This document shows, in pieces, positions 15,817 through 23,960 of a stretch of DNA of 34,677 nt. Position 1 is the first letter of the stretch. Every line of letters begins with the position of its first letter. The notes under the pieces are model-generated. The model searched no databases. It had not been told where the DNA came from and saw only the letters and a list, made by a program, of their open reading frames with translations. The stretch comes from Streptomyces sp. MBT65 (GTDB lineage Bacteria > Actinomycetota > Actinomycetes > Streptomycetales > Streptomycetaceae): the NCBI RefSeq assembly GCF_016612545.1, contig NZ_JAENRY010000062.1, positions 1-34,677 of the forward strand. The letters are read 5' to 3'. The translations under genes and the position numbers were made by a program.

Positions 15817-17277
15817 ATGACCCAGCAGTCAGTGGAACCCAGGACCGCCGCCGAAGACGCGGGTGAAGGAACCCGCGTCCCGGCCGGCCGGTCCTGGCTC
15901 GACCGTTGTTTCCACATCACGCACCGGGGATCGACCGTCGCGCGCGAGGTGCGCGGCGGAGTCACCACCTTCATGGCGATGGCGTACATCCTGCTGCTCA
16001 ACCCCCTGATCCTGTCCGGCAAGGACGTCGCGGGGGACACGCTCGGACAGAAGGGCCTGATCACCGCGACCGCGTTCGCGGCGGCCTTCACCACCCTCCT
16101 GATGGGCTTCGTCGGCAAGGTGCCGCTCGCCCTCGCGGCCGGGCTCTCCGTCTCCGGGGTGCTCTCCTCGCAGGTCGCCCCGCAGATGACCTGGCCGCAG
16201 GCGATGGGCATGTGCGTCATGTACGGCGTGGTCATCATGCTGCTCGTCGTCACCGGCCTGCGCGAGATGATCATGAACGCGATCCCGCTCGCGCTGAAAC
16301 ACGGCATCACGATGGGCATCGGGCTGTTCATCGCGCTCATCGGCTTCTACAAGTCGGGCTTCGTGCACCAGGGCAGGGCGACCCCGCTGACCCTCGGCCC
16401 GGCGGGTGAACTCACGGGCTGGCCCGTCCTGTTGTTCGCCGGCACCCTGCTCCTGATCTTCATGCTCCAGGCCCGGAACATGCCCGGCGCCATCCTCATC
16501 GGCATCATCACCGGCACCGTCGTCGCCGCGGTCCTGAACGCCGCCGGGGTCATCGCCCCCAAGCAGTGGGCCAGCGGCGCGGCCCCCGAACTGCACGGCA
16601 GCGCGGTCTCGATGCCGGACTTCTCGCTCTTCGGCCATGTGGAGTTCGGCGGTTGGGGCAAGGTCGGCGCGATGACGGTCGGCATGATCGTGTTCACACT
16701 CGTGCTGGCCGGCTTCTTCGACGCGATGGCCACCATCATCGGCGTCGGCACCGAGGCCCAACTCGCCGACGCCAAGGGCCGGATGCCGGGTCTGTCGAAG
16801 GCACTGTTCATCGACGGCGCCGGCGGCGCGATCGGCGGGGTGGCGGGCGGCTCCGGCCAGACCGTCTTCATCGAGTCGGCGACGGGGGTGGGGGAGGGCG
16901 CGCGTACGGGCCTCGCCTCGGTGGTGACAGGCCTGTTCTTCGCGGCCTGTCTCTTCTTCACCCCGCTCACCGCGCTCGTCCCGCAGGAGGTCGCGTCCGC
17001 CGCCCTGGTCGTCATCGGCTCGATGATGCTGATGAACGCCCGGCACGTGGACTGGGCCGACCGCGCCACCGCGATCCCCGTGTTCCTGACGGTGGTTGTG
17101 ATGCCGTTCACGTACAGCATCACCGCGGGCGTCTCCGCGGGAGTCATCTCGTACGTCGCCATCAAGACCGCCCAGGGCAAGGCGCGGGAGATCGGCCCGT
17201 TCATGTGGGGCCTGACCGTCATCTTCCTGGTCTACTTCGCCCTCAACCCCGTCGAGAGCTGGCTGGGCGTGCACTAG
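15817..17277 (+). CDS. Purine (guanine/hypoxanthine/xanthine) permease, AzgA/NCS2-like
   Basis: A protein of 486 residues with about 12-13 hydrophobic segments. The start (STVAREVRGGVTTFMAMAYILLLNPLIL) is typical of the AzgA/PbuG/PbuO branch of the NCS2 family: a conserved first helix with the TFMAMAYI motif, then the FFDAMATIIGVGTEAQL segment and the GSGQTVFIESATGVGEGARTGLAS stretch. These are proton-symporters for guanine, hypoxanthine or adenine. Its place between the xanthine dehydrogenase and xdhC genes indicates uptake of purine for catabolism. ATG 15817 is chosen for GGGAG eight bases upstream; the TTG at 15802 is less likely. Inner-membrane protein. Confidence 0.9.
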   Translation: MTQQSVEPRTAAEDAGEGTRVPAGRSWLDRCFHITHRGSTVAREVRGGVTTFMAMAYILLLNPLILSGKDVAGDTLGQKGLITATAFAAAFTTLLMGFVGKVPLALAAGLSVSGVLSSQVAPQMTWPQAMGMCVMYGVVIMLLVVTGLREMIMNAIPLALKHGITMGIGLFIALIGFYKSGFVHQGRATPLTLGPAGELTGWPVLLFAGTLLLIFMLQARNMPGAILIGIITGTVVAAVLNAAGVIAPKQWASGAAPELHGSAVSMPDFSLFGHVEFGGWGKVGAMTVGMIVFTLVLAGFFDAMATIIGVGTEAQLADAKGRMPGLSKALFIDGAGGAIGGVAGGSGQTVFIESATGVGEGARTGLASVVTGLFFAACLFFTPLTALVPQEVASAALVVIGSMMLMNARHVDWADRATAIPVFLTVVVMPFTYSITAGVSAGVISYVAIKTAQGKAREIGPFMWGLTVIFLVYFALNPVESWLGVH

Positions 17278-17326
17278 CCCACGCCCTCAACTGCCCTTCC
17301 CCGCAACCCCATTAGGAGACCGAGAG

Positions 17327-18478
17327 ATGCTGGACATCGCCGAAGAGCTGCACCGGTGGGTCGAGCAGGGCCGCGACTTCGCCGTCGCCACCGTGGTGGC
17401 CGTCGGCGGCAGCGCACCCCGCCAGCCCGGCGCCGCCCTCGCGGTGGACACCGACGGCACGGCGATCGGCTCGGTCTCCGGGGGCTGTGTGGAAGGCGCG
17501 GTCTACGACCTGTGCCAACAGGCCCTCCAGGACGGCGAAACCGTCCTGGAGCGCTTCGGCTACAGCGACGAGGACGCCTTCGCCGTGGGGCTGACCTGCG
17601 GCGGGGTCATCGACATCCTCGTCACCCCCGTACGGTCCCAAGACCCCGCCCGCTCAGTGATCACCGCCGCCCTCTCGACCGCGACGAGCGGTGGGGCGGC
17701 GGCACTGGCCCGGATCGTCTCGGGCCCGACTCACCTGCGGGGCCGCGCACTTGTCGTCCACCCCGACGGCTCCTACGACGGCGGCTTCGGCGCCCACCCC
17801 GAGCTGGACCGCACGGTCGCCGCCGAGGCCGGTGCCTACCTGGACGCGGGCCGCACCGGCACCGTCGAGATCGGCGAGCAGGGCTCCCGCTGCGGGGCCC
17901 CGCTCACCGTCCTGGTCGAGTCCTCGGTGCCGCCGCCCCGGATGATCGTCTTCGGCGCGATCGACTTCGCGTCCGCACTGGTCCGCATCGGCAGGTTCCT
18001 CGGCTACCGGGTGACGGTGTGCGACGCACGCCCCGTCTTCGCCACCCGGGCCCGCTTCCCCGACGCCGACGAGATCGTCGTCGAGTGGCCCCACAAGTAC
18101 CTGGAGCGCACGGACACCGACGCCCGTACCGTCCTGTGCGTCCTCACCCACGATGCCAAGTTCGACGTACCGCTGCTCCGGCTCGCCCTGCGTCTCCCGG
18201 TGGCGTACGTCGGCGCGATGGGCTCCCGCCGCACCCACCTCGACCGCAACGAACGGCTGCGCGAAGTCGGCGTCACGGAGCTGGAGTTGGCGCGTCTGAG
18301 GTCCCCGATCGGCCTCGACCTCGGCGCGCGGACGCCCGAGGAGACGGCCCTGTCGATCGCGGCGGAGATCGTCGCCAACAGGCGTGGCGGCAGCGGGATG
18401 TCACTCACCGGCGCGCACACGCCGATCCACCATGACGCCACGGCGCTGCCGGCGGGGCGGATCGGGTCGGTGGCCTGA
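17327..18478 (+). CDS. xdhC: XdhC-type molybdenum cofactor maturation factor
   Basis: A protein of 383 residues. The N-terminal XdhC/CoxI domain (about 1-110) has VAVGGSAPRQPGAALAV, GSVSGGCVEGAV and CGGVIDILV. The C-terminal Rossmann domain (about 205-350) has MIVFGAIDFASALVRIGRFLGYRVTV near its start, then HDAKFDVPLL, YVGAMGSRRTH and GLDLGARTPEETALSIAAEIV. XdhC binds molybdenum cofactor, promotes its sulfuration and inserts it in xanthine dehydrogenase. In the Rossmann loop, the usual Gly-rich GAGPVA is GAIDFA, so nucleotide binding may be altered. GGAGACC lies upstream of ATG 17327. It is the last gene of the purine cluster and ends 10 bases from the convergent kinase gene. Confidence 0.9.
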   Translation: MLDIAEELHRWVEQGRDFAVATVVAVGGSAPRQPGAALAVDTDGTAIGSVSGGCVEGAVYDLCQQALQDGETVLERFGYSDEDAFAVGLTCGGVIDILVTPVRSQDPARSVITAALSTATSGGAAALARIVSGPTHLRGRALVVHPDGSYDGGFGAHPELDRTVAAEAGAYLDAGRTGTVEIGEQGSRCGAPLTVLVESSVPPPRMIVFGAIDFASALVRIGRFLGYRVTVCDARPVFATRARFPDADEIVVEWPHKYLERTDTDARTVLCVLTHDAKFDVPLLRLALRLPVAYVGAMGSRRTHLDRNERLREVGVTELELARLRSPIGLDLGARTPEETALSIAAEIVANRRGGSGMSLTGAHTPIHHDATALPAGRIGSVA

Positions 18479-18492
18479 GCGGCGTAGCTCAG
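18475..18492. terminator. Short convergent-gene hairpin
   Basis: CTGAGC (18475-18480) pairs with GCTCAG (18487-18492) around GGCGTA. It spans both stop codons of xdhC and the kinase gene. Six pairs make it a weak terminator at best. Confidence 0.35.
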
Positions 18493-20645
18493 CGCGTTGC
18501 GGGCGGTCGTACGGAGAAGGCGGTGTCGCCCGCCACGGCCACGAGCGCGTCCTTGACGAGCAGGACGTACGGCGTGGTGTCGTCCGTCGAGTCGCCGAGG
18601 TCCGCCAGCGCGGACGTACGCCACTCGACGGCTCCGGTCCTCCGGTCCAGCGCCAGGAAGCGGCCGAACTGGTTCGAGAAGTAGAGCCTGTTGAACTTCG
18701 CCGAGAACACCGGCGTCGACAGGTTCTCGGTGTCCGTCTCCCGTTGCCAGAGCCGCTTGCCGTCGGCCGCGCGGACGGCGGTGACCGTGCCGTTCGGTCG
18801 GACGAGGTAGATCACGTCCTTGACCAGGGTGGCCGTGCCGCGGGTGCCGGTCGGCAGGGCGATCCGCTCGATCGCGCCGGTGCTCGGGTTCACCCGGTCC
18901 AGGGCGGTGTACAGCTGGTCCGGGGAGCTGCCGAAGACCTCCGGCGCCAGCTTCGGCGCCAGGAACAGCGTCCGGCCCTTGTCGACGCCCAACGGCCAAG
19001 CCCCCGTGGGGAGTTCGGCGATTTTCTGCTGCGCGCCGGTGGCGGGGTCAAGGCGTACCAGGACGAAATCGCCCTGGGAGGGATCGTCCTCGACCGTGCA
19101 GAGGGCGTACGGGGCGCCGCCCAGCGCCGTCGGAGTGCAGGAGTTCCCGAGGTTCGACCAGATGGGCGCGCTCCACAGCTGACGGCCCGACGCGTCGTAG
19201 GCCACGAACTTCGTCGCGTCCACGTCCATCGCCAGGATCCCGCCGTCGAACAGGACGGGGTCCGTGTCGTCCCTGATCGGGTGGATCCACAGCCGGGTGC
19301 CGGTCTTCGCGTCCAGGGCGACCATGCGCCGGGTGATGAAGGTGTCGTTCGAGTCGGGCTTGACGTAGGTGTAGACGTGCCCGTCCCGGACGCCGATGGG
19401 GAGCGCGGTCTCGGGGCTGGTGCCCGACCGCCAGCGGACCCGGCCCGAGGCGGCGTCCAGCGCGGTGACCGTGGCGCCCGTACCGGCGCAGTACACGGTG
19501 CCGCCGTCCGCCAGGCAGCCGGACTGGGTGTAGTCGAGGGGGTCGCCGGTCTGGGAGGTGAGCAGACCCGTCCGCCAGGGCTTCCAGCCCGCGGGCAGCG
19601 CCACGGTGGAGGCGGACGGCGAGGGCGAGAGCGCGTCGTACGGGCCCAGGGTCGTGTCGTCCGACGACCAGCGCAGGGCCGTGAGGCCGAGCCCCGCGAC
19701 GGCGATCACGGTGCCGAGAGCGACGAGGAGCCGCCGGCCTCGGCGCGGGCGTTTGGTGCCCGGGACGGCCGTAGGACCCGCCAGGCGGGGGCGGGGGACC
19801 GCCTCTCGCGGGGGATCCACCGCGGTGGTAGCGGCGGCGGAATCGGGCAGGGCACGCAACAGGCCGTGGAGTTCGGTCAGTTGGGGCCGGGCCGCCGCGT
19901 CCTTGTCCAGGCAGCGTTCCGCGATGCTCCGCAGCGGTTCGGACACTCCGTCCAACCGGGGCTGTTCGTGCAGGACTTGATAGCCCGTCAGGTACGGGCT
20001 GGCGCCGTCGAACGGACGGTTGCCGGTGGCGGCGTATACGAGCAGTGAGCCCAGCGAGAAGACGTCGGAGGCGGCGGTGACGTCCCGGGGCGCGGTGAAC
20101 TGTTCCGGTGACATGAAGGGCGGGGTGCCGATCAACCGCCCTGTCACGGTGAGGGCCTGGTTGTCGGCGGCGCGGGAGATGCCGAAGTCGATGACGCGGG
20201 GGCCGTCCTCGGCGAGCAGCACGTTGCTGGGCTTCAAGTCCCGATGCACGACACCCGCTTGGTGGATGTCCCGCAGTGCCTCGACCAGCCCCAGCGCCAG
20301 GGCGCGCAGGGCCTGCCCGTCCAACGGGCCGTCCTTCTCGATGACTTCGGCCAGGGTTCGGCCGGGCACGTAGAGCGTGGCCATCCACGGCACTTCGGCG
20401 TCGGGGTCGGCGTCCACGACGGGAGCGGTGAACGCTCCGCTCACCCGGCGGACAGCCGCGATCTCCTGGCGGAACCGGGCCCGGAACTCCTCGTCCAGCG
20501 CGTACTGCGCGTGTACGACCTTGACGGCGACCTGTCGTCCCGAGGCGGACCGCGCGAGATACACGACGCCCATCCCACCGCTGCCCAACCGGTTGACCAG
20601 CGCGTAGCCGCCAATGGACTCCGTATCCCCGGGGCGAAGCGACAT
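18489..20645 (-). CDS. Membrane Ser/Thr protein kinase with extracellular PQQ-like beta-propeller
   Basis: A protein of 718 residues. The N-terminal kinase domain (about 14-265) is complete: Gly-rich loop GSGGMGVVY (21-29), Lys42, Glu61, HRDLKPSN (134-141), DFG (153-155) and the SPEQ segment (179-182). A Pro/Arg-rich juxtamembrane linker leads to one transmembrane helix (about 305-323). The C-terminal 380 residues form a PQQ-enzyme-like propeller with repeats such as AASGRVRWRSG, AKTGTRLWIHP and AADGKRLWQRE. The kinase is cytoplasmic and the propeller outside, presumably as a sensor (inference). ATG 20645 has AGGAAAGG upstream. It is monocistronic, converging on xdhC; there is no evidence that it acts on purine metabolism. 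Confidence 0.92.
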   Translation of the reverse strand: MSLRPGDTESIGGYALVNRLGSGGMGVVYLARSASGRQVAVKVVHAQYALDEEFRARFRQEIAAVRRVSGAFTAPVVDADPDAEVPWMATLYVPGRTLAEVIEKDGPLDGQALRALALGLVEALRDIHQAGVVHRDLKPSNVLLAEDGPRVIDFGISRAADNQALTVTGRLIGTPPFMSPEQFTAPRDVTAASDVFSLGSLLVYAATGNRPFDGASPYLTGYQVLHEQPRLDGVSEPLRSIAERCLDKDAAARPQLTELHGLLRALPDSAAATTAVDPPREAVPRPRLAGPTAVPGTKRPRRGRRLLVALGTVIAVAGLGLTALRWSSDDTTLGPYDALSPSPSASTVALPAGWKPWRTGLLTSQTGDPLDYTQSGCLADGGTVYCAGTGATVTALDAASGRVRWRSGTSPETALPIGVRDGHVYTYVKPDSNDTFITRRMVALDAKTGTRLWIHPIRDDTDPVLFDGGILAMDVDATKFVAYDASGRQLWSAPIWSNLGNSCTPTALGGAPYALCTVEDDPSQGDFVLVRLDPATGAQQKIAELPTGAWPLGVDKGRTLFLAPKLAPEVFGSSPDQLYTALDRVNPSTGAIERIALPTGTRGTATLVKDVIYLVRPNGTVTAVRAADGKRLWQRETDTENLSTPVFSAKFNRLYFSNQFGRFLALDRRTGAVEWRTSALADLGDSTDDTTPYVLLVKDALVAVAGDTAFSVRPPATR

Positions 20646-20782
20646 TCGCCGGTCACCTTTCCTGATTCCCGTGCCTGCAAGGGCCGTTCAGGGCCATCAC
20701 ACTAGAGCGTTTGTTCCTCTCACCGGACATCGACCTCGTGGGACCGGGAAATGGGGTTGCGGGCCAGGGGCGCCCCCATCTT

Positions 20783-20796
20783 CCATGGGCCCATGG
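20783..20796. repeat. Perfect 14-bp palindrome over the exporter start codon
   Basis: CCATGGGCCCATGG contains the ATG at 20793. It could be an operator or mRNA hairpin masking initiation, or chance. Confidence 0.6.
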
Positions 20797-21434
20797 TGTC
20801 CACCGACCGACTGCTCGCCTTCGCGGCCCTGTCCTTCCTGCTGATCGTGGTGCCCGGCCCCAGCGTGCTGTTCGTGATCGGGCGGGCGCTGGCCCACGGC
20901 CGTCGCGCCGCGCTGACCACCGTGGTCGGCAACACGCTCGGCGCCTACCTCCTCGTCGTCGCCGTGGCACTCGGCGTCGGCTCGCTGGTGGAACGCTCGG
21001 TGCTCGTCTTCACGACCCTGAAGCTCGCCGGCGCCGCCTACCTCGTGTACCTCGGGGTGAAGGCGTGGCGTCGACGCGGCTCGCTGCGGGCCGCGTTCGC
21101 GGGGGAGGAGGCCGCTCCGCACAGCGGCCTGCGCACCCTGTGGGAGGGGTTCGCGGTCGGCGTGGCCAACCCCAAGACGATCGTGTTCTTCGCCGCCGTA
21201 CTGCCCCAGTTCGTGGACCGCGAACAGGGTCATGTCACCAGCCAGATGCTGCTGCTCGGCCTGGTCTTCAACCTCATCGCCCTGGCCTCGGACAGCGTGT
21301 GGGGGCTGGTCGCCGCCACCGCCCGCGACTGGTTCGCCCGCTCACCCCGCCGCCTCTCCGCGGTCGGCGGCGTCGGCGGCCTCACGATGATCGGCCTGGG
21401 CGTGACGGTCGCGGTCACCGGCCGCAAGGACTGA
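20793..21434 (+). CDS. LysE/RhtB-family amino acid exporter
   Basis: A protein of 213 residues with six hydrophobic helices and the family's N-terminal signature LLIVVPGPSVLFVIGRALAHGRRAAL (split here by position: Pro-Gly-Pro at about residues 20-22). A central VGVANPKTIVFFAAVLPQFVD segment is also conserved. Members export amino acids or related compounds; the substrate cannot be told from sequence. ATG 20793 gives a family-typical N-terminus; ATG 20751 is in frame and adds 14 residues. Neither has a clear ribosome site. The start codon lies inside a perfect 14-bp palindrome (20783-20796). It is divergent from the kinase gene and converges on the SRPBCC gene after 19 bases. Confidence 0.85.
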   Translation: MVSTDRLLAFAALSFLLIVVPGPSVLFVIGRALAHGRRAALTTVVGNTLGAYLLVVAVALGVGSLVERSVLVFTTLKLAGAAYLVYLGVKAWRRRGSLRAAFAGEEAAPHSGLRTLWEGFAVGVANPKTIVFFAAVLPQFVDREQGHVTSQMLLLGLVFNLIALASDSVWGLVAATARDWFARSPRRLSAVGGVGGLTMIGLGVTVAVTGRKD

Positions 21435-21453
21435 CCCCACGGGCACGACTGCG

Positions 21454-21894
21454 CTACGGCCGTCTCAGCAGCCCGTTCACCGCCCGCCCGAACATCGACC
21501 GCGCCGCCCACTCGAGCGGCCGGTCGAAGAGGCGCGGCAGGAAAACGACCGCCAGCTCCTCCTGCCAGACCACGCGGCTACGGCCCCCCGGCCCCGGCCG
21601 CACCTCGATCTCCGCCCAGCCGGTCACCACCCGCCCCCGCTTCTCCAGCCGGACCAGACCGGGTTCGTCGCCCGACGGAGGCCGCCACACGGTGACCTCC
21701 ATCCGGTCGTCGAAACCGAGCGGGCCGAGCCCGGAGCGGGCCACGAACACCGTGCCCTCGCCGGTCGGTGGAGGAGTCAGCACGGTGACGCGGGTCAGCG
21801 GCACCACATCGCCGTGGCGCGGCCACTCCGTCAGTCGGCGCCACGCCTCCTCAAGGGGAAGCGGGGCCGTGCGTTCGAGACGGAAGTCGACCAT
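21454..21894 (-). CDS. SRPBCC (START-like) family protein
   Basis: A protein of 146 residues. The N-terminal VDFRLERTAPLPLEEAWRRLTEWPRHGDVVPL, with strand, helix and Trp positions, is typical of the polyketide cyclase/START helix-grip fold. It is followed by alternating strands (VTVLTPPPTG, GTVFVARSG, MEVTVWRPP, RLEKRGRVVTGWAEIEV) and a long C-terminal helix (FLPRLFDRPLEWAARSMFGRAVNGLLRR). Such proteins bind hydrophobic ligands; the role here is unknown. ATG 21894 begins exactly at the domain. It has no ribosome site, but TACGAT ends seven bases before it, so the mRNA could be leaderless. It is divergent from the DUF2278 gene. Confidence 0.75.
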   Translation of the reverse strand: MVDFRLERTAPLPLEEAWRRLTEWPRHGDVVPLTRVTVLTPPPTGEGTVFVARSGLGPLGFDDRMEVTVWRPPSGDEPGLVRLEKRGRVVTGWAEIEVRPGPGGRSRVVWQEELAVVFLPRLFDRPLEWAARSMFGRAVNGLLRRP

Positions 21895-22007
21895 GTAGGG
21901 ATCGTAGAGAACGCTTCTCGGTCGGCGGTACTTTCGTCGAGGGCTCACACCCTTGGCCCAGCGGTTCACAGGTACGCAGACGTACACCACAGGGGGAGTC
22001 GGTCGTC

Positions 22008-23018
22008 ATGCCACTGAAGGCCTATGGCGTATTGATCACACGCGCGGTGGACACCCGGCGCGAGGGCGCCGCCGGTACACCGCACTACCAGATCCATCTC
22101 ACGGACGACTCGGGCACGCACTTCCGTGCCGCGGTCAACGTCCTGTCCGCCGAGCGGCCCTCCGAGCTGCTCTACCTCGTCAGCGAGGACTTCCAACACC
22201 CGGTCACCGCCCGCCTGGAGGGCCTCCCGAGCGGCTGGAACACCCTGCTGCCCGGACCCGGCGGCCCGAACCTCGACTTCGTGCGCGGCAACCTCTTCGA
22301 CCCGGCGCAACTCCGCACGCTCCCGCCGGACGCGAGCGGCCCCGACAACGACCTCGCCGACCTCCTCGACCACTACGTACGACGCGCGGTCGACGACCCG
22401 GAGGCCCGGCTGTACGTCTTCGGCGAGCGCTTCGGGCCCGAACCGACCGTCAAGGACAAGGTGTTCGGCTTCCTGCCGGGCAACGGCGTCCACGACATCC
22501 ACATGAACCAGGGCAACAGCCGCCGCTTCAGCGGCGACGACGGGATCTGGCAGGACGGCGGTCTGCTGATCCACTTCCCGGCGCAGTCGCGGTGGGTGGC
22601 CATCTTCCTCGCCTTCCAGAGCCAGTCCTGGCACACCGACGACACCACCGGCCACGCCCTGGAGGGCACCGACGGTTCCCGCAACGAGCCCGGCGGGCAG
22701 CCCGTCCGGATCGTCGCGGCCCTGGTCAACCCGCGCGGCCCGGCGCCCGAGGCGGAGAGCGTCACGCTCCTGAACGCCTCGGCCGATCCGCTCGACCCGA
22801 CCGGCTGGCGCGTCCAGGACCGGCTGGGCCACTCCTGCGCGGTACCGCCCGGCCCGCTCGCCGCGGGCGCCACCCTGCTCGTCCCGCTCACGGACGGCGT
22901 CCAACTCGGCAACCAGGGCGGCGAGATCACCCTCCTCGACGCGAACGGCCTCAAGGTCCACGGCGTCTCGTACACCGCGGAACAGGCCGCGCGGGAGGGC
23001 TGGACCGTGGTGTTCTGA
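22008..23018 (+). CDS. DUF2278 protein with C-terminal lamin-tail-like domain
   Basis: A protein of 336 residues. Residues about 1-220 match DUF2278 (YukJ-like), for example MPLKAYGVLITRAVD, the HYQIHLTDDSGTHFRAAVNV strands, and HDIHMNQGN followed by WQDGGLLIHFP, which hold several conserved His and Asp that could form an active or metal site. Residues about 235-336 look like a lamin tail (Ig-like) domain: SVTLLNASADPLDPTGWRV, then GHSC, then LGNQGGEITLLDANGLKVHGVSY. No signal peptide is seen, so it is probably cytoplasmic. The function of DUF2278 is not known. GGGGGAG lies upstream of ATG 22008. Divergent from the SRPBCC gene. Confidence 0.78.
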   Translation: MPLKAYGVLITRAVDTRREGAAGTPHYQIHLTDDSGTHFRAAVNVLSAERPSELLYLVSEDFQHPVTARLEGLPSGWNTLLPGPGGPNLDFVRGNLFDPAQLRTLPPDASGPDNDLADLLDHYVRRAVDDPEARLYVFGERFGPEPTVKDKVFGFLPGNGVHDIHMNQGNSRRFSGDDGIWQDGGLLIHFPAQSRWVAIFLAFQSQSWHTDDTTGHALEGTDGSRNEPGGQPVRIVAALVNPRGPAPEAESVTLLNASADPLDPTGWRVQDRLGHSCAVPPGPLAAGATLLVPLTDGVQLGNQGGEITLLDANGLKVHGVSYTAEQAAREGWTVVF

Positions 23019-23067
23019 CCCGGCCGACACAGCTGACCCGACTGACCTGCCGACACGACTGACCCGG
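23015..23067 (+). repeat. Imperfect CTGACC-based repeats at the end of the DUF2278 gene
   Basis: CTGACC occurs at 23015, 23033, 23042 and 23059, and CCGACAC at 23024 and 23050. The first copy contains the stop codon of the DUF2278 gene. The array fills most of the gap to the convergent deacetylase gene. Confidence 0.6.
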
Positions 23068-23083
23068 CCCTGGACCGCGCGGC

Positions 23084-23884
23084 TCAGGGCCGGTACACCT
23101 TCCCGGGCTCGGCCTTCCCGGGCGCGAGGAGCTGCGGCACGGTCACGAACACGTACCCGCGCTCCTTCAGCGCGTCGATGATCCCCGGGACGGCGGGCAC
23201 GGTGCCCCGGTACAGGTCGTGCAGCAGGATGATGCCGTCCCGGGTGGCCTGCGCCAGGACGCGCTTGGTGATCAGCGCGGAGTCGGTGGTCGCGTAGTCC
23301 TTCGCGGTCACGCTCCACAGCACCTCCGAGAGGCCCAGCTCCCGGCAGATCTTGTGCACGGTGTCGTCGGTACGGCCCTGCGGCGGGCGCATCAGCGTGG
23401 GCCGCTTGCCGGTGATCCGCGCTATCGCGTCGTCCGTGCGCTCGAGTTCGTCGCGTATCTGCGCGGGGGTGATCCGAGTCAGGATCTTGTGGTCCCAGGT
23501 GTGACTGGCCACCTCGTGCCCCTCGGCGGCCATGCGCTCGACCAGCTCCGGGTACTTCTCGATGTGCCGCTTGCCGAGCAGGAAGAAGGTCGCCGGGACC
23601 TGCTTCTCCTTCAGGATGTCGAGCAGCCGCGCCGAGTTCTCGCTCGGCCCGGCGTCGAACGTCAGCGCGATGCACTTCGCCTCACGGCAGTCCACCGTCC
23701 CGAAACGGGCCTGCGCACCCGTCGACCCGGCCTCGGCGCGGGCGGCGGCCGGCGCGGTGGTGTCGAGCCGGGTGCAGCCGCCCAACGACAGGGCCAGTGA
23801 AGCCGCCGCCACGAACATGCCGACGGCACGCAACCCGGCCGGGGTTCTTTTCCTCTTCTTGTGCAGAGCGCTCAGAGTTGGCAT
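23084..23884 (-). CDS. Polysaccharide deacetylase lipoprotein (NodB-like, CE4)
   Basis: A protein of 266 residues. A lipoprotein signal peptide ends in the lipobox LGGC (Cys37), so the protein is probably anchored outside the cell. The NodB domain (about 70-260) shows motif 1 TFDAGP (75-80), motif 2 SHTWDH (127-132, metal His128 and His132), motif 3 RPPQG (166-170) and motif 5 LLHD (221-224, catalytic His222). Members remove acetyl groups from peptidoglycan, chitin or xylan. In motif 1 the second Asp of the usual TFDDGP, a metal ligand, is Ala78, which may weaken metal binding. ATG 23884 is chosen because it gives a short positively charged N-region; the longer frame does not. It has no ribosome site, and TATAGT ends six bases upstream, suggesting a leaderless mRNA. 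Confidence 0.85.
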   Translation of the reverse strand: MPTLSALHKKRKRTPAGLRAVGMFVAAASLALSLGGCTRLDTTAPAAARAEAGSTGAQARFGTVDCREAKCIALTFDAGPSENSARLLDILKEKQVPATFFLLGKRHIEKYPELVERMAAEGHEVASHTWDHKILTRITPAQIRDELERTDDAIARITGKRPTLMRPPQGRTDDTVHKICRELGLSEVLWSVTAKDYATTDSALITKRVLAQATRDGIILLHDLYRGTVPAVPGIIDALKERGYVFVTVPQLLAPGKAEPGKVYRP

Positions 23885-23888
23885 GTCC

Positions 23889-23908
23889 GGACTATACACA
23901 GCGTGTAT
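23889..23908 (-). promoter_or_regulatory. Candidate -10 box and overlapping palindromic operator of the deacetylase gene
   Basis: On the minus strand ATACAC-GCT-GTGTAT (23908-23894) is a perfect inverted repeat with 6-bp arms. Its end overlaps the good -10 hexamer TATAGT, which ends six bases before the ATG. This is the layout of a repressor site over a promoter for leaderless mRNA. The -35 is not clear. Confidence 0.5.
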
Positions 23909-23960
23909 GTACGCGGTGCATAGTGGGGCGGAGGTGCCCGGGGGCGGCACTTGTAGGGCC

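Noticed and set aside
15829..17274. 481-residue minus-strand frame opposite the permease
   Set aside because: It is the His/Asp/Gly-rich mirror of a membrane protein gene, with no domain of its own.
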